From assembly GCA_947088155.1 (NCBI GenBank), contig CAMUFL010000002.1:1-64000 (forward strand): 64,000 nt of DNA, read 5' to 3'. The DNA comes from an uncultured Gardnerella sp. (GTDB lineage: Bacteria > Actinomycetota > Actinomycetes > Actinomycetales > Bifidobacteriaceae). The notes under the pieces are model-generated. The model was not told the origin of the DNA. It saw nothing but the letters and a program-made list of their open reading frames with translations, and did not search any database. Numbering within the stretch: the stretch's first letter is position 1; each line of letters starts with the position of its first letter. Of the stretch, positions 33,560 through 41,538 are shown in pieces. A program made the position numbers and the translations under genes.

Positions 33560-36049
33560 ATGACTAAACACGTCGCGCCGAAAGCCAAAACTACTGCGAC
33601 GGCATTTGCCAAAGAACTTCAAGAGCACCTCAAGTACACCCAGGGTGTAACGCCAGAGCAGGCCACTACGGCAGATGTGTATGTTGCCGCTGCTACCGCA
33701 GTTCGTCGTCACTTGATGGACTCTTGGATGCAGACACAGCATGACATGGTTAATGGCAACACAAAGGCTGTCGGCTATTTAAGCGCCGAGTTCTTGATGG
33801 GCAAGCAGCTTGAAAACGCTTTGCTTAACGCTGGTCTTACCGATCAGTTCAACAAAGCTGTTACCAAGCTTGGCTTTGATCCACGCGCTGTAATCGATGC
33901 TGAGTATGAACCAGGTTTGGGTAACGGCGGTTTGGGTCGTCTCGCAGCCTGCTTTATCGACTCGCTCGCCTCTATTGGCGTTCCAGCATTCGGCTACGGC
34001 ATCCAGTATCGTTACGGCATCTTCAAGCAGCGCTTTGATGAAGAAGGTAAGCAGGTTGAAACCCCTGATTACTGGCTTAGCAATGAAGAGCCATGGGGTC
34101 ACATTGATTATGGTCGTGACCAGCGCGTCAACTTCGGTGGTGAAGTTGTAGAAGAAAACGGCAAGCGCGTTTGGAAGCCAGCTTGGTCTGTTCGTGCAGT
34201 ACCAGTTGACTACATGGTTCCAGGTTATAATTCTGGTCGCGTAAACACTCTTCGTTTGTGGACTGCTAAGTCTTACGACGAGTTTGATTTGCTCACCTTC
34301 AACAAGTCTGATTACTTGGACGCTGTTAAGCCACAGGTTGCAGCGGAAAACATTTCTAAGATTCTTTACCCAGAAGATTCCACTCCAGAAGGTAAGGCTT
34401 TGCGTCTTGAGCAGCAGTACTTCTTCGTAGCTGCTTCTATTCATGATGCTATCCGCGTATTCTATCCAGGTCAGGATAAGCCGGATCTCACCACCTTCCC
34501 AAGCAAGATTAACTTCCAGTTGAACGATACTCACCCAGTTATCGGCATTCCAGAGCTTATGCGCGTTCTTATGGACGAGTATGGCTACGATTGGAACACC
34601 GCTTGGGGTATCACCACAAAGACCTTCAACTACACTTGCCACACTTTGCTTCCAGAAGCTTTGGAAGTATGGCCAGCCAAGCTTATTGGCGAACTTTTGC
34701 CACGCCACCTTGAGATTATTCAGGGCATCAGCGAGCAGTTCCGCAACGAGCTTCGCGGCAAGGGCGTTGCTGAGGATCAGGTTGAGCACATGCGTATCGC
34801 TACCGACGCTGACGAAAATGGCGAAGGTGCTGTAGTCCGCATGGCTTACTTGGCTACCTACGGCGGCTCTTACGTCAACGGTGTTGCTGAGCTTCACTCT
34901 GAGTTGTTGAAGGATGTCACTTTGAAGGACTTCTCCAGCGTTTACCCAGATAAGTTCAAGAACGTTACTAACGGTGTAACTCCTCGTCGCTTCGTGCGTT
35001 TGAGCAACCCACGTATGTCTGCTCTTATTACTGAGGGCTTGGGTACCGACGCATGGCAGGGTGATTTGGAGCTTCTTGAAGGTTTGAAGCCATTGGCTGA
35101 CGATCCATCCTTCGTAAAGAAGTTCGCTAAGGTCAAGCAGGAGAACAAGCTTGCCTTCGTTGATTTCGCAAAGCAGAAGTATGGCTTCGAAATCAACCCA
35201 GACACCATGTTCAACACCATCGTCAAGCGTTTGCACGAGTACAAGCGCCAGTCCATGAAGATCCTCCAGGTTATCTCCACGTACGCTGGAATTAAGAACG
35301 GCACAATCGACGTCGACAAGATGCTTCCACGCACCGTGTTCTTCGGCGCTAAGTCTGCTCCAGGCTATGCTATGGCAAAGCTCACCATTCAGCTCATTAA
35401 CAATGTTGCTCGCGTGGTGAATAACGACCCAGCATGCAAGGGCAAGCTCGCTGTGTTCTTCCCACCAAACTACAACATCGAGTTGGCAATGAACTTGATT
35501 CCTGCCACCGATTTGGATGAGCAGATTTCTCAGGCTGGTAAGGAAGCTTCCGGTACTGGTAACATGAAGTTCGCTTTGAACGGTGCTTTGACTGTTGGTA
35601 CTCTCGATGGTGCAAACGTTGAGATTCGTGAGCGCGTTGGCGCTGAGAACTTCTTCCTCTTCGGCATGACCGTTGACGAGGTTGAGAAGCTCTACGCTGA
35701 AGGCTACGATCACGGCGGCTCCCGTAAGTACTATGAGTCTGATCCTCGCTTGAAGACTGCTGTGGATATGGTTGCTGACGGCACCTTCTCCAACGGCGAC
35801 AAGAGCGTGTATGAGCCACTCGTTAACGATTGGCTTACCCACGATTACTTCATGGCAATGGCTGACTTCAGCTCTTACATGGATATTCAGGCTCAGATTG
35901 AGGAAACTTACCGCGATCCAATGAAGTGGGCTCGCATGGCAGTCTTGAATGTAGCCAACTCTGGTTACTTCTCTTCTGACCGCTCTATCGAAGATTACCT
36001 CGATCGCATTTGGCACACTGGTGCTCTTCCAGCACACGTTGCTGAGTAA
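33560..36049 (+). CDS. glgP: Glycogen/maltodextrin phosphorylase
   Basis: Phosphorylase releases glucose-1-phosphate from the non-reducing ends of alpha-1,4-glucans; glycogen use is central for vaginal Bifidobacteriaceae. EYEPGLGNGGLGRLAACF is the N-terminal signature and EASGTGNMKFALNG carries the pyridoxal-phosphate lysine. The frame is open to 33407, but the ATG at 33560 has an excellent ACAAGGAG site and begins MTKHVAPK, giving 829 residues, close to the family norm. Codons are strongly biased toward C-ending and optimal ones, more than in neighbours, indicating high expression. Confidence 0.96.
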   Translation: MTKHVAPKAKTTATAFAKELQEHLKYTQGVTPEQATTADVYVAAATAVRRHLMDSWMQTQHDMVNGNTKAVGYLSAEFLMGKQLENALLNAGLTDQFNKAVTKLGFDPRAVIDAEYEPGLGNGGLGRLAACFIDSLASIGVPAFGYGIQYRYGIFKQRFDEEGKQVETPDYWLSNEEPWGHIDYGRDQRVNFGGEVVEENGKRVWKPAWSVRAVPVDYMVPGYNSGRVNTLRLWTAKSYDEFDLLTFNKSDYLDAVKPQVAAENISKILYPEDSTPEGKALRLEQQYFFVAASIHDAIRVFYPGQDKPDLTTFPSKINFQLNDTHPVIGIPELMRVLMDEYGYDWNTAWGITTKTFNYTCHTLLPEALEVWPAKLIGELLPRHLEIIQGISEQFRNELRGKGVAEDQVEHMRIATDADENGEGAVVRMAYLATYGGSYVNGVAELHSELLKDVTLKDFSSVYPDKFKNVTNGVTPRRFVRLSNPRMSALITEGLGTDAWQGDLELLEGLKPLADDPSFVKKFAKVKQENKLAFVDFAKQKYGFEINPDTMFNTIVKRLHEYKRQSMKILQVISTYAGIKNGTIDVDKMLPRTVFFGAKSAPGYAMAKLTIQLINNVARVVNNDPACKGKLAVFFPPNYNIELAMNLIPATDLDEQISQAGKEASGTGNMKFALNGALTVGTLDGANVEIRERVGAENFFLFGMTVDEVEKLYAEGYDHGGSRKYYESDPRLKTAVDMVADGTFSNGDKSVYEPLVNDWLTHDYFMAMADFSSYMDIQAQIEETYRDPMKWARMAVLNVANSGYFSSDRSIEDYLDRIWHTGALPAHVAE

Positions 36050-36080
36050 GCATAGAGATATCGGTTTAATCTCTTAAAAC

Positions 36081-36117
36081 AAATGGCGGAGGCTGCTAGT
36101 TCAGCTTCCGCCATTTT
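36081..36117 (+). terminator. Terminator after glgP
   Basis: AAATGGCGGA pairs with TCCGCCATTTT around an AGCTG/CAGCT-like inner part (36081-36117). It is followed by AATT, and its position 30 bases after the stop codon fits. Confidence 0.8.
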
Positions 36118-36186
36118 AATTAACTACAAAAGAAGGCGACTACTCATATGCGCAATCGCCTTTGTTATTAAACGCTACTACTATTC

Positions 36187-36396
36187 TTATTCTTCAACAG
36201 CAGGAGCGTCTTTTTCCTCTGTCTCTTCCTTTTCTAGCCCCAAATCAATTGGTGAAGAGCTGTTCTCCCACGGCTCCTCCCAAGGGTCATAATCAGGATT
36301 ATGCTGCTTATACACGTATAACGCAGCAATGCCTGCGAGCAGTGCTCCGAAGAGCAGTGCAAAGAACTTCCAACCGCCAGAGGATCTGTTCTCCAT
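36187..36396 (-). CDS. Small single-pass membrane protein, unknown function
   Basis: A 69-residue protein with one membrane helix (about 9-28, FFALLFGALLAGIAALYVY), a tryptophan-containing acidic segment (DPWEEPWEN) and a Glu-rich C-terminus. The ATG is preceded by AAAGGAGCC at good spacing, which argues that the gene is real. The topology resembles small membrane proteins encoded near glycogen or cell-division genes in Bifidobacteriaceae, but I do not recognise the family. It converges with glgP and is divergent from the rhomboid gene. Confidence 0.7.
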   Translation of the reverse strand: MENRSSGGWKFFALLFGALLAGIAALYVYKQHNPDYDPWEEPWENSSSPIDLGLEKEETEEKDAPAVEE

Positions 36397-36538
36397 GATG
36401 GCTCCTTTCGGGTTAAGCTGACCTGCTCGTCCAAGTCAACGATTTATATTGCGTATTGACGCGTAACAACTATCATAGTTGCTTTTTATCTAAGTCGCAT
36501 CTTTTTCAACAATGTTCTTAATTAAATTTGCTAAAAAC

Positions 36539-36544
36539 TATACT
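36539..36544 (+). promoter_or_regulatory. -10 box placed for a leaderless mRNA (rhomboid gene)
   Basis: TATACT is followed by exactly eight bases and the ATG at 36553, the same geometry as before the ThrE-type gene. No ribosome binding site precedes the ATG. Confidence 0.45.
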
Positions 36545-36552
36545 ATAAAGAT

Positions 36553-37266
36553 ATGCACAATTTGGATATGAAAAACATATGGAATAATATAAAGCTTCGA
36601 TGCAATACTACGACTGCTATTATTATTTACTCATGCATTATCGTATGGGTTTTAGAAATGGTATTACGCTTTGTTATACCAAGCGCATACTCAACGTTAA
36701 TTGAATATACTGCATTTGTTCCAGTAGCCGCTTTGCAAACTCCTTGGACGTGGTTTACTTCAATGTTTGTTCACGCTCCGAATATTACACATATTTTCTT
36801 CAACATGGTATGTTTGTGGTCTTTAGGCGCTGAGCTTGAAAGATTTTTTGGAAAGTGGAAGTTTTTTGGCTTGTATTTGCTTGCAGGGCTTGGTGGCGAT
36901 GTTGCAAGCATAATATGGTGCAGATTAACCAGAGATTGGTTTATGGCTTCGTATGGTGCTTCTGGAGCCATAATGGGACTTATTGGCGCTCTGCTAGTAG
37001 CACAATGGCGTTTGGGTGAAAGCATGAAGGGCACGTTAATTTGGATTGCTATTACTCTTGCTATGCCTCTTATTGTTCCTAACATTGCTTGGCAGGCGCA
37101 TGTTGGAGGCTTAATTGTTGGCACTGCATTAGCTGCGTTACTAGGCGTGCGAAATCCGTTATTGAAAAAAGCTTCATTTAATACTCGTTTATTAGCATAT
37201 TTTATTTCGATTTTTATTATTCTCGTCGTTTGCGCAATACTTTGCTTAAGTGGCTCGATTTATTAA
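36553..37266 (+). CDS. Rhomboid-family intramembrane serine protease
   Basis: A 237-residue membrane protein with six or seven helices. HITHIFFNMVCLWSLG-type sequence in helix 2, GASGAIMGLIGAL with the catalytic serine in helix 4, and AHVGGLIVG with the catalytic histidine in helix 6 match rhomboid proteases. It cleaves membrane proteins within the bilayer; the substrates are unknown. An internal ATG nine codons later is an alternative start. A TATACT box 8 bases upstream of the first ATG and the lack of a ribosome binding site suggest a leaderless mRNA. Confidence 0.9.
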   Translation: MHNLDMKNIWNNIKLRCNTTTAIIIYSCIIVWVLEMVLRFVIPSAYSTLIEYTAFVPVAALQTPWTWFTSMFVHAPNITHIFFNMVCLWSLGAELERFFGKWKFFGLYLLAGLGGDVASIIWCRLTRDWFMASYGASGAIMGLIGALLVAQWRLGESMKGTLIWIAITLAMPLIVPNIAWQAHVGGLIVGTALAALLGVRNPLLKKASFNTRLLAYFISIFIILVVCAILCLSGSIY

Positions 37267-37304
37267 ATTACACACGTGTAGTTTTCCACTAATGTGCACA
37301 TAAT

Positions 37305-37433
37305 TGTGGATAACCTGGGCATAAGTTGGGTATATCTTAACAATAACTGACCAAGTTATCCACATAGTTAGTCACAAACGTTGATAACTTACCTTTTTAG
37401 CGCTTGTGAATATGTGCACAAAAATTATCCACA
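37305..37433. promoter_or_regulatory. Cluster of three perfect DnaA boxes outside oriC
   Basis: TTATCCACA occurs at 37305-37313 (minus), 37356-37364 (plus) and 37425-37433 (plus), with weaker matches at 37404-37412 and 37446-37454. The cluster fills the gap between the rhomboid gene and the methyltransferase start (37267-37548), about 24 kb from dnaA. No gene lies in the gap. Confidence 0.75.
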
Positions 37434-37548
37434 ATTTGAGATTACTGTGGATTCTTTAACAAATACCTACTCTTCTACAACTTATTTCCACAAAAAACAC
37501 AATTTTCTGCACCTACACTTCTCTACACCTACGCTAAAAATAAGATTC

Positions 37549-38847
37549 ATGCCTGTACTTCAAATTCCATCAATTATTGAACCAGCAAATGCTGCAACAC
37601 TTGCCTTCATTAAAGAAAATTCACAGCTGAAACCAAGCAAAGCAGCTCTTAAAGCGCCTCGAAATTCAAATATTGACTTGTATTTTGCAATTAATCAAAT
37701 AGCAGGCAAACAAATAGCTCAACAAAAACTGCCAAAATGGGCTTCATGCGAGGAAGTAATATACCCCGCGCACATTTCTATGGAACAATGCTCTTCGCAA
37801 GTCACAGCGCAATATAAGGCTGATTTTGCGAAAGATTTGCTAAGTAGCACAAATAAAACCCCTAGCACACTAGTAGATTTAACTGGAGGCTTTGGAGTTG
37901 ATTGCACAATCATGGCTGAATATTTTGATTCAGCAATATGCATTGAGCAGCAGAATGAACTTTCCAGCATTGCACAGCACAATATGAAAGCGCTTGGCAT
38001 TAACAACGTGCAATGCTACAACAATAACAGTCTTGACGCACTTAACAATATTTCTAGCGCAACAATGATATACATTGATCCTGCCAGACGCGATGCACAA
38101 GGTTCACGAACATACGCTATTGAAGATTGCACTCCTAACGTTCTTGAACTAAAAGATAATCTGCTTAAAAAATCTTCACTAGTAATGATTAAGCTTTCAC
38201 CAATGCTCGATTGGCATAAAGCTGTGAGCGATTTTTGTGGAAACGTGTCATCGGTTCATATTGTTGCTCATAATAACGAATGTAAAGAACTACTAATAAT
38301 TCTTGACAACAATCTTCACACAAAAATTCCAGTGTATTGCGTAAACGACAATCAGCGCATAGTTGTACAAGCAAATTATGATTCTTCAACAAAGCAAGTA
38401 ACAATACAATCTGAATCAAACGAACTAGGCTGCGAAAATCAAAAAATCACCATGCCTAAAATACAAAACTGGCAAGATTGGGCACAATACGTTTATGAAC
38501 CGAACGCGGCAATTATGAAGGTTGGATGCTTTTCAGTATTAGAAGAAAAATACGGAATACAACAAATTGGAAGCAATAGTCACGTATGCGTTTCCGAAAA
38601 ATATAACGCTGATTTTCCTGGAAAAATATGGAAAATTGAAGACGTATGCAGCATGAATAAACGCGAATTAAAGAAAACGCTAGGAGATATTACGCATGCA
38701 AATATTGTTACACGCAACTTCCCAGTATCTTCAGAAGCTCTACGCAAACGACTTAAAATTCAAGACGGTGGAAATATTAGGATTATTGCAACAACCGATA
38801 TGAACAACAATCATGTGATTATTCGCGCAATTGCAAAATCAGAATAA
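37549..38847 (+). CDS. THUMP-like-domain class I SAM-dependent methyltransferase
   Basis: A 432-residue methyltransferase. VDLTGGFGVDCTIMAEYF is the SAM-binding motif I, IDPARRDAQGSRTY is the DPARR-type catalytic motif of this family, and the C-terminal third matches the THUMP-like domain. Related proteins are annotated as putative rRNA or tRNA methyltransferases; the target is not known. The frame is open upstream to a TTG at 37381, but that stretch consists of DnaA-box sequence, so I chose the ATG at 37549. No good ribosome binding site is visible. It converges with crgA. Confidence 0.85.
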   Translation: MPVLQIPSIIEPANAATLAFIKENSQLKPSKAALKAPRNSNIDLYFAINQIAGKQIAQQKLPKWASCEEVIYPAHISMEQCSSQVTAQYKADFAKDLLSSTNKTPSTLVDLTGGFGVDCTIMAEYFDSAICIEQQNELSSIAQHNMKALGINNVQCYNNNSLDALNNISSATMIYIDPARRDAQGSRTYAIEDCTPNVLELKDNLLKKSSLVMIKLSPMLDWHKAVSDFCGNVSSVHIVAHNNECKELLIILDNNLHTKIPVYCVNDNQRIVVQANYDSSTKQVTIQSESNELGCENQKITMPKIQNWQDWAQYVYEPNAAIMKVGCFSVLEEKYGIQQIGSNSHVCVSEKYNADFPGKIWKIEDVCSMNKRELKKTLGDITHANIVTRNFPVSSEALRKRLKIQDGGNIRIIATTDMNNNHVIIRAIAKSE

Positions 38848-38877
38848 AAAAGTAGCCACACGAAACGCGCGGCTACT
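38845..38877 (-). terminator. Terminator after crgA
   Basis: AGTAGCC (38851-38857) pairs with GGCTACT (38871-38877), and on the minus strand the hairpin is followed by TTTTTT. It lies 36 bases after the crgA stop codon. Confidence 0.8.
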
Positions 38878-38912
38878 CTACTAAGCTAGTGACTAATTTT
38901 GTAGATGCTATA

Positions 38913-39302
38913 TTAGCGCCACCACATGGTCATTAGGAATCCCGCCATAACAAACACGAGAGCAATAACCAAATTCCATGGGCCAATTCCAGGAATTGGA
39001 AGCATCGGGTTAAGGTAGTACACTACAGCCCAGAAAAGGCCAATAACCATAAGAGCGCAGAACAGCGGCACAAACCATGATGCGTTAGCTTTAGTGCCCT
39101 TAATACTGTCTTCAACACGTCGCCTATTTTCTTCCTGGCGCTGCATCATCTTTTGAATTTGCGGAGAAAGTGTTGCCTTATCCGCAGTTGCATTCAATAC
39201 AGCCTCAACTTCGTCCATAGGAACGCCATAAGTATTCTCAGAAGTTTCGCTCTTCTTTGCAGCGTCGTCAGCTGCAGTCGTGTGCAATTTTTCATCAGCC
39301 AT
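38913..39302 (-). CDS. crgA: Cell division protein CrgA
   Basis: CrgA is a small actinobacterial membrane protein that helps assemble the divisome and recruits wall-synthesis proteins. The 129-residue protein has a hydrophilic N-terminus (1-75) with a short charged helix (QKMMQRQEENRRRVEDSIK), then two membrane helices separated by NPMLPIPGIGPWN, the family signature, ending in TMWWR. Length fits, with a longer N-terminus than mycobacterial CrgA. It is divergent from the DUF881 gene, the same neighbourhood as in mycobacteria. A ribosome binding site GGAGAG is present. Confidence 0.92.
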   Translation of the reverse strand: MADEKLHTTAADDAAKKSETSENTYGVPMDEVEAVLNATADKATLSPQIQKMMQRQEENRRRVEDSIKGTKANASWFVPLFCALMVIGLFWAVVYYLNPMLPIPGIGPWNLVIALVFVMAGFLMTMWWR

Positions 39303-39334
39303 AACTGTAACTCTCCAATCAATCGGCTACACGC

Positions 39335-39340
39335 TATAAT
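39335..39340 (+). promoter_or_regulatory. -10 box upstream of DUF881 gene
   Basis: TATAAT lies 40 bases before the ATG in the short gap between the divergent crgA and DUF881 genes. No clear -35 box is seen. Confidence 0.35.
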
Positions 39341-39379
39341 AGTGGTTACACGCGAACGCATAAAGAATGAGAGAAAATT

Positions 39380-40126
39380 ATGGTGAAAAAAACAGGAAAA
39401 CATAAAGCTCAGCACTCTTTGTTGAGTAGTTTTGCTGTTGCTGTTGCCATTTTTCTTACAGGATACTTGTTTGTTACTAATTTGCGTGTGAACAGAACTT
39501 CTTTCGTAACTTCCAACACAAGTCAAATGGTTGAGCGAAATTCCCAGCGCACAAAATCTTTACGAGAAGATATTAAAGATTTAGATTCCAGAATTAGCTT
39601 ACTTAATAAAACTCTTGTAAATAGTAGTAACGAAAATAAAATATCTTCAGATACTGGCAGTAGTACTGTGCTTCCAAAGCTTGAAGGACCGGGGATTGTA
39701 GTTACGCTTAACGACTCACCTTTGTGGAAGGGTGCTGTAAATGGTTCTGGAACTTCTGGAAACATTAACGATTATGTTATTCACCAGCAGGATATTGAAT
39801 CAGTAGTAAATGCTTTGTGGCGCGGAGGCGCAGAAGCAATGACTATACAAGACCAACGAGTGCTTTTTAATTCTGCAGTGATTTGTATTGGAAACGTTCT
39901 TATGCTTCAAGGTCATCAGTACTCGCCACCGTATAAAATATCTGCTATTGGTCCGACGGATGACATGGTTGATGCGCTAAATAATTCACCAGCCATACGA
40001 ACATATAAGGAATATGTGAGCTCGTTTGGTTTAGGCTGGAAGGTGGAAAGAAAGGAAAATTTGCGATTTCCTGAAGCATCCGCATTGTTGCAACCATTAC
40101 AATATGCAACTGTACCTAAAAACTGA
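39380..40126 (+). CDS. DUF881-family membrane-anchored protein
   Basis: A 248-residue protein with one N-terminal membrane helix (about 16-35), a coiled-coil segment (50-80, with SLREDIKDLDSRISLLNKTL) and an extracytoplasmic DUF881 domain. LEGPGIVVTLNDSP and GGAEAMTIQDQRV are characteristic of the family. The function is not established; its location beside crgA, a sortase and the pkn/rodA cluster in many Actinobacteria suggests a role in division or wall synthesis. It lies 54 bases before the sortase gene on the same strand and is probably co-transcribed. Confidence 0.87.
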   Translation: MVKKTGKHKAQHSLLSSFAVAVAIFLTGYLFVTNLRVNRTSFVTSNTSQMVERNSQRTKSLREDIKDLDSRISLLNKTLVNSSNENKISSDTGSSTVLPKLEGPGIVVTLNDSPLWKGAVNGSGTSGNINDYVIHQQDIESVVNALWRGGAEAMTIQDQRVLFNSAVICIGNVLMLQGHQYSPPYKISAIGPTDDMVDALNNSPAIRTYKEYVSSFGLGWKVERKENLRFPEASALLQPLQYATVPKN

Positions 40127-40180
40127 GTAAATAGTATTGTGTCGCAAGACCTTCATACGTCGATAAAGGAGTAACGTATT

Positions 40181-41287
40181 ATGAGATCTGCTCACGCGCA
40201 GCAAACTTATACGAGGAGCAAAGGCTCTAACTTCTGTTGGCAAATTGCTGGAGTGATAGGCGAGATTTTAATATCTTTCGCAATTGTCTGCGCACTATAT
40301 ATCGCATGGCAAATGTGGTGGACAGGTGCTCAGGTTGAGCATAATCAGATAGAGACACGTCAAGAAACTTCTTGGCAAAATCCTAAAACTGGCAATAATG
40401 CAAAAATTGCCATGCCTCAGAACGGTGAGCCGCCAAAAGCCGATAAACCTACGAATGATGGTCTTATTGCGCGCATGTATATTCCACGGTTCGGAAACCA
40501 GTGGGAACGCAATGTTATTGAAGGCATTACGCCGTATATTTTAAGCAAACGTGGTTTAGGGCACTATACGGAAACGCAAACGCCTGGTGAAATTGGTAAT
40601 TTTGCTGTAGCAGGGCACCGTAATGGTTATGGCCAGCCGTTGGGCGATGTAGATTTGCTTAAACCTGGAGATCCTATAATTGTACGAACTAAAGATTACT
40701 GGTTTGTATACAAATACACTTCTTATAAGATTGTTACTCCAGAACATATTGAAGTAATTGCTCCTAATCCGGATCATCCTAAAGAGAAGCCAGTTAAGCG
40801 AATGCTTACGCTTACTACTTGCGAACCTAAGTACACAGCTGCAACTCATCGTTGGATTAGTTACGCTGAATTCTCATACTGGGCGAAGATTAGCGATGGT
40901 ATTCCAAAAGAGCTTTCTACTATTGATGAGCAAGGCAAAGTCAAGTTCATTAATAATGAGCAGCAGTCTTTGGTTTCGCACCTTTCTTCATTGACTCCAG
41001 TTATGGCTATTGTTGCCGCTCTTTACATTATTATTTTTGCGGCCGGCGCTATTGCTTGGCAGTGGCCAGAACTTCGCGCAATTCATGCTGGAATAAAAAG
41101 TAGGCCTGACGCAAGTATTTTTGGCTTCATTCTTCGCTTACAACCTGGAGTTGCGCCAATACGTTGGATTCTTGCGCTTCTGATTTATTTCTTCATAATA
41201 TTGGCTTTGTTCCAGTGGGTCTTCCCGTGGGGAGCGGCAACAATTCCGCTTTTGCAACAAATGTCAAATTACACAACAACAGTCTAA
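40181..41287 (+). CDS. Class E sortase
   Basis: A transpeptidase that anchors secreted proteins to the wall or assembles pili. One membrane helix at 22-44, then the sortase fold with catalytic His146 (FAVAGHRNGYG), Cys214 (LTLTTCEPKY) and Arg224 (ATHRW). The TLTTC motif and C-terminal membrane segments (about 275-295 and 335-355) are typical of class E enzymes of high-GC Gram-positives and their relatives. The ATG has a strong AAAGGAG site. No substrate with an LPXTG-like signal is encoded in this window. Confidence 0.92.
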   Translation: MRSAHAQQTYTRSKGSNFCWQIAGVIGEILISFAIVCALYIAWQMWWTGAQVEHNQIETRQETSWQNPKTGNNAKIAMPQNGEPPKADKPTNDGLIARMYIPRFGNQWERNVIEGITPYILSKRGLGHYTETQTPGEIGNFAVAGHRNGYGQPLGDVDLLKPGDPIIVRTKDYWFVYKYTSYKIVTPEHIEVIAPNPDHPKEKPVKRMLTLTTCEPKYTAATHRWISYAEFSYWAKISDGIPKELSTIDEQGKVKFINNEQQSLVSHLSSLTPVMAIVAALYIIIFAAGAIAWQWPELRAIHAGIKSRPDASIFGFILRLQPGVAPIRWILALLIYFFIILALFQWVFPWGAATIPLLQQMSNYTTTV

Positions 41288-41308
41288 TCATATTGACAAT
41301 TCAATTAC

Positions 41309-41385
41309 GCGGATTTTACTACAATTAAATCCGCTGAAAATAACAGTATGAAAAAGAGGATGGCTTGCTTTTAAGTCATCCTCTT
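41309..41385 (+). terminator. Two hairpins after the sortase gene
   Basis: GCGGATTT/AAATCCGC (41309-41334) is a perfect eight-base hairpin, and AAGAGGATG/CATCCTCTT (41354-41385) a nine-base one. Neither is followed by a good T run, so termination may be weak or factor-dependent. Confidence 0.5.
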
Positions 41386-41475
41386 ACTATATGCGAACAA
41401 TATGCTTAAAACATACAGAAATGCCTCTTAAACTTAAGCACTTAAGAACCTTAGGAAAACCCATAATCACCTATA

Positions 41476-41514
41476 TAAAAACTGCTTGCGCCGCTAATAA
41501 AGCAACGCAAGCAG
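41476..41514 (-). terminator. Terminator of the pknB-containing operon
   Basis: CTGCTTGCG (41482-41490) pairs perfectly with CGCAAGCAG (41506-41514). On the minus strand TTTTT follows. It lies 24 bases after the pknB stop codon and closes the fhaA-pknB series. Confidence 0.88.
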
Positions 41515-41538
41515 CATGTTTACTAAACCTTTATGCGA

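Noticed and set aside
33779..36037. 752-codon open frame antisense to glgP
   Set aside because: It has no family-like sequence or ribosome binding site. Long antisense frames arise where the sense gene has strongly biased codons, as glgP does.
37381..37548. N-terminal extension of the methyltransferase from a TTG
   Set aside because: It translates DnaA-box and AT-rich intergenic sequence and does not resemble the family.
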